From: Pseudomonadota bacterium
Lineage (GTDB): Bacteria; Pseudomonadota; Alphaproteobacteria; Reyranellales; Reyranellaceae
Length of the DNA stretch: 6,972 nt
Direction of reading: 5' to 3'
Assembly (NCBI GenBank): GCA_023436825.1
Contig: JAEZHS010000391.1
Span: 1 to 6,972 of the forward strand
How positions within the stretch are numbered: the stretch's first letter is position 1; each line of letters starts with the position of its first letter. The notes under the pieces are model-generated. The model had not been told where the DNA came from, searched no databases, and saw only the letters and a program-made list of their open reading frames with translations. The translations under genes were made by a program, and so were the position numbers. Of this stretch, positions 6,345 to 6,972 are shown one piece after another.

Positions 6345-6369
6345 TCCTCCCCCATGTGACGGGGGAGGA
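6345..6369. repeat. Perfect 9-bp GC-rich palindrome, REP-like hairpin
   Basis: TCCTCCCCC (6345-6353) and GGGGGAGGA (6361-6369) pair perfectly over nine bases with a seven-base loop ATGTGAC. It lies in the middle of the gap between divergent genes, with no T-run, so it is not a plausible terminator for either. Short CCTCCCCC...GGGGGAGG palindromes are the kind of sequence dispersed between genes in many alphaproteobacterial genomes. That it is such a repeat here is inference; copy number cannot be seen from one window. Confidence 0.5.
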
Positions 6370-6396
6370 GACATGAGGGAGAGTCGGGTGTAGCCG

Positions 6397-6434
6397 TTGG
6401 CGGCGCATGCTAGAACGCCGCTGAATTCCAGCGG
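6397..6434 (+). promoter_or_regulatory. Overlapping alternative stems upstream of mmsA
   Basis: Two stems compete here. Stem A pairs GCGGCG (6400-6405) with CGCCGC (6416-6421), extendable by G-T pairs and one T-A to 6397/6424. Stem B pairs CCGCTG (6418-6423) with CAGCGG (6429-6434) around AATTC, covering the first two bases of the GGAGG Shine-Dalgarno. They share bases 6418-6421, so only one can form. TGCTAGAAC (6408-6416) within stem A also resembles an extended -10 box; if transcription starts just after it, stem A would act only as DNA. The structure is seen; a regulatory role is speculative. Confidence 0.35.
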
Positions 6435-6437
6435 AGG
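6433..6437 (+). promoter_or_regulatory. Shine-Dalgarno site of mmsA
   Basis: GGAGG with an 8-base spacer to ATG 6446, close to ideal. It fixes the start of the partial dehydrogenase gene and is partly contained in the stem B hairpin. Confidence 0.8.
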
Positions 6438-6445
6438 AAAGCATC

Positions 6446-6972
6446 ATGGTCGCCGAGATCGGCCACTACATCGACAACAAGCGCGTGGCGGGCAAGAGCG
6501 GCCGCGCCGGCGACGTCACCAACCCGGCGACGGGCGAAGTGACGGGCAAGGTCGCCTTCGCCTCGGAAGCGGAAATCGATGCCGCGGTGCAGCTCGCCAG
6601 GAAGGCGCAGCTCGCCTGGGCGGCGATGCCGCCGCTGCGCCGCCAGCGCGTCATGTTCAACCTCAAGAGCCTGATGGAGAAGCGCCTCGACGACCTGGCG
6701 CGCCTGATGTCGCTCGAGCACGGCAAGACATTCGACGACGCCAGGGGCGAGGTCGGCCGCGGCCTGGAGGTCGTCGAGTTCGCCTGCGGCATCGCCCATC
6801 ATATGCGCGGCGACTTCACCGAGCAGGTCGCGACCGACATGGATACCTGGTCGATCCGCCAGCCGCTCGGCGTCGTGGCCGGCATCACGCCGTTCAACTT
6901 CCCGATCATGATCCCGTGCTGGATGGGCGCCATGGCGGTGGCCTGCGGCAACGCCTTCATCCTGAAGCCGTC
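6446..6972 (+). CDS. mmsA: CoA-acylating methylmalonate-semialdehyde dehydrogenase, N-terminal part (cut by window end)
   Basis: The first 175 codons of an aldehyde dehydrogenase of the MmsA/IolA group, which turns methylmalonate semialdehyde or malonate semialdehyde plus CoA and NAD+ into propionyl-CoA or acetyl-CoA in valine, thymine and myo-inositol catabolism. Evidence: HYIDNKRVAG and VTNPATGEV at the start, LEHGKTFDDARGEVGRG (90-106), then GVVAGITPFNFP (142-153) with the conserved ALDH Asn151, MIPCWMGAMAVACGN, and the cofactor-binding Lys174 in LKPS. The run GITPFNFP...CGN..ILKPS is typical of this subfamily rather than of general ALDHs. The family is about 500 aa, so roughly a third is present; the catalytic Cys (near residue 285) lies beyond the window. 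The frame has no stop up to the last base, so the truncation is a window edge, not a mutation. ATG 6446 follows a strong GGAGG. It is divergent from the serine hydrolase gene, and any operon partners would lie downstream, outside the window. Confidence 0.93.
   Translation, partial: MVAEIGHYIDNKRVAGKSGRAGDVTNPATGEVTGKVAFASEAEIDAAVQLARKAQLAWAAMPPLRRQRVMFNLKSLMEKRLDDLARLMSLEHGKTFDDARGEVGRGLEVVEFACGIAHHMRGDFTEQVATDMDTWSIRQPLGVVAGITPFNFPIMIPCWMGAMAVACGNAFILKP

Overview
The window is a compact, GC-rich stretch (well over 60% G+C by eye, with strong G/C bias at third codon positions) of chromosomal metabolic genes. An orphan Bug/TctC-type solute receptor, a COG3653-type amidohydrolase, a TauD-family dioxygenase and an MmsA-type aldehyde dehydrogenase together suggest a soil or water alphaproteobacterium, possibly of the Reyranella/Rhodospirillales/Hyphomicrobiales type. 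That placement is inference from gene content and base composition; there is no rRNA or marker gene to confirm it.

Layout from left to right. (1) 43-1011, minus: exported tripartite-tricarboxylate-transporter (Bug family) binding protein, 30 bp downstream of (2) 1042-1872, minus: stand-alone nucleotidyltransferase-fold protein. These two are the only likely co-transcribed pair. (3) 1949-3634, plus: amidohydrolase of the N-acyl-D-amino-acid deacylase group, divergent from gene 2 across 76 bp. (4) 3654-4499, minus: Fe(II)/2-oxoglutarate dioxygenase of the TauD/TfdA family, converging on gene 3 with only 19 bp between the stops. (5) 4671-5153, plus: small cupin protein, divergent from gene 4 across 171 bp. 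(6) 5192-6277, minus: periplasmic serine hydrolase of the beta-lactamase/class C (S12) fold, convergent with gene 5. (7) 6446 to the window end, plus: the first ~175 residues of a CoA-acylating methylmalonate-semialdehyde dehydrogenase (mmsA), divergent from gene 6 across 168 bp that carry several inverted repeats.

From gene 2 onward every neighbouring pair is on opposite strands, so most genes must be separate transcription units and a single pathway cannot be read from gene order. A shared theme of scavenging organic acids, acylated or D-amino compounds and sulfonate- or aryloxy-like substrates, plus branched-chain or inositol catabolism through MmsA, is plausible but inferred.

I found no mobile element, CRISPR array, tRNA, rRNA, phage gene or clearly new multi-gene system. 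The points most worth a second look are an apparent metal-ligand substitution in the amidohydrolase, mutually exclusive stems over the mmsA ribosome binding site, and a perfect 9-bp palindrome that looks like a dispersed intergenic repeat. No stretch longer than 300 bases lacks a gene; the longest gaps are about 170 bases.
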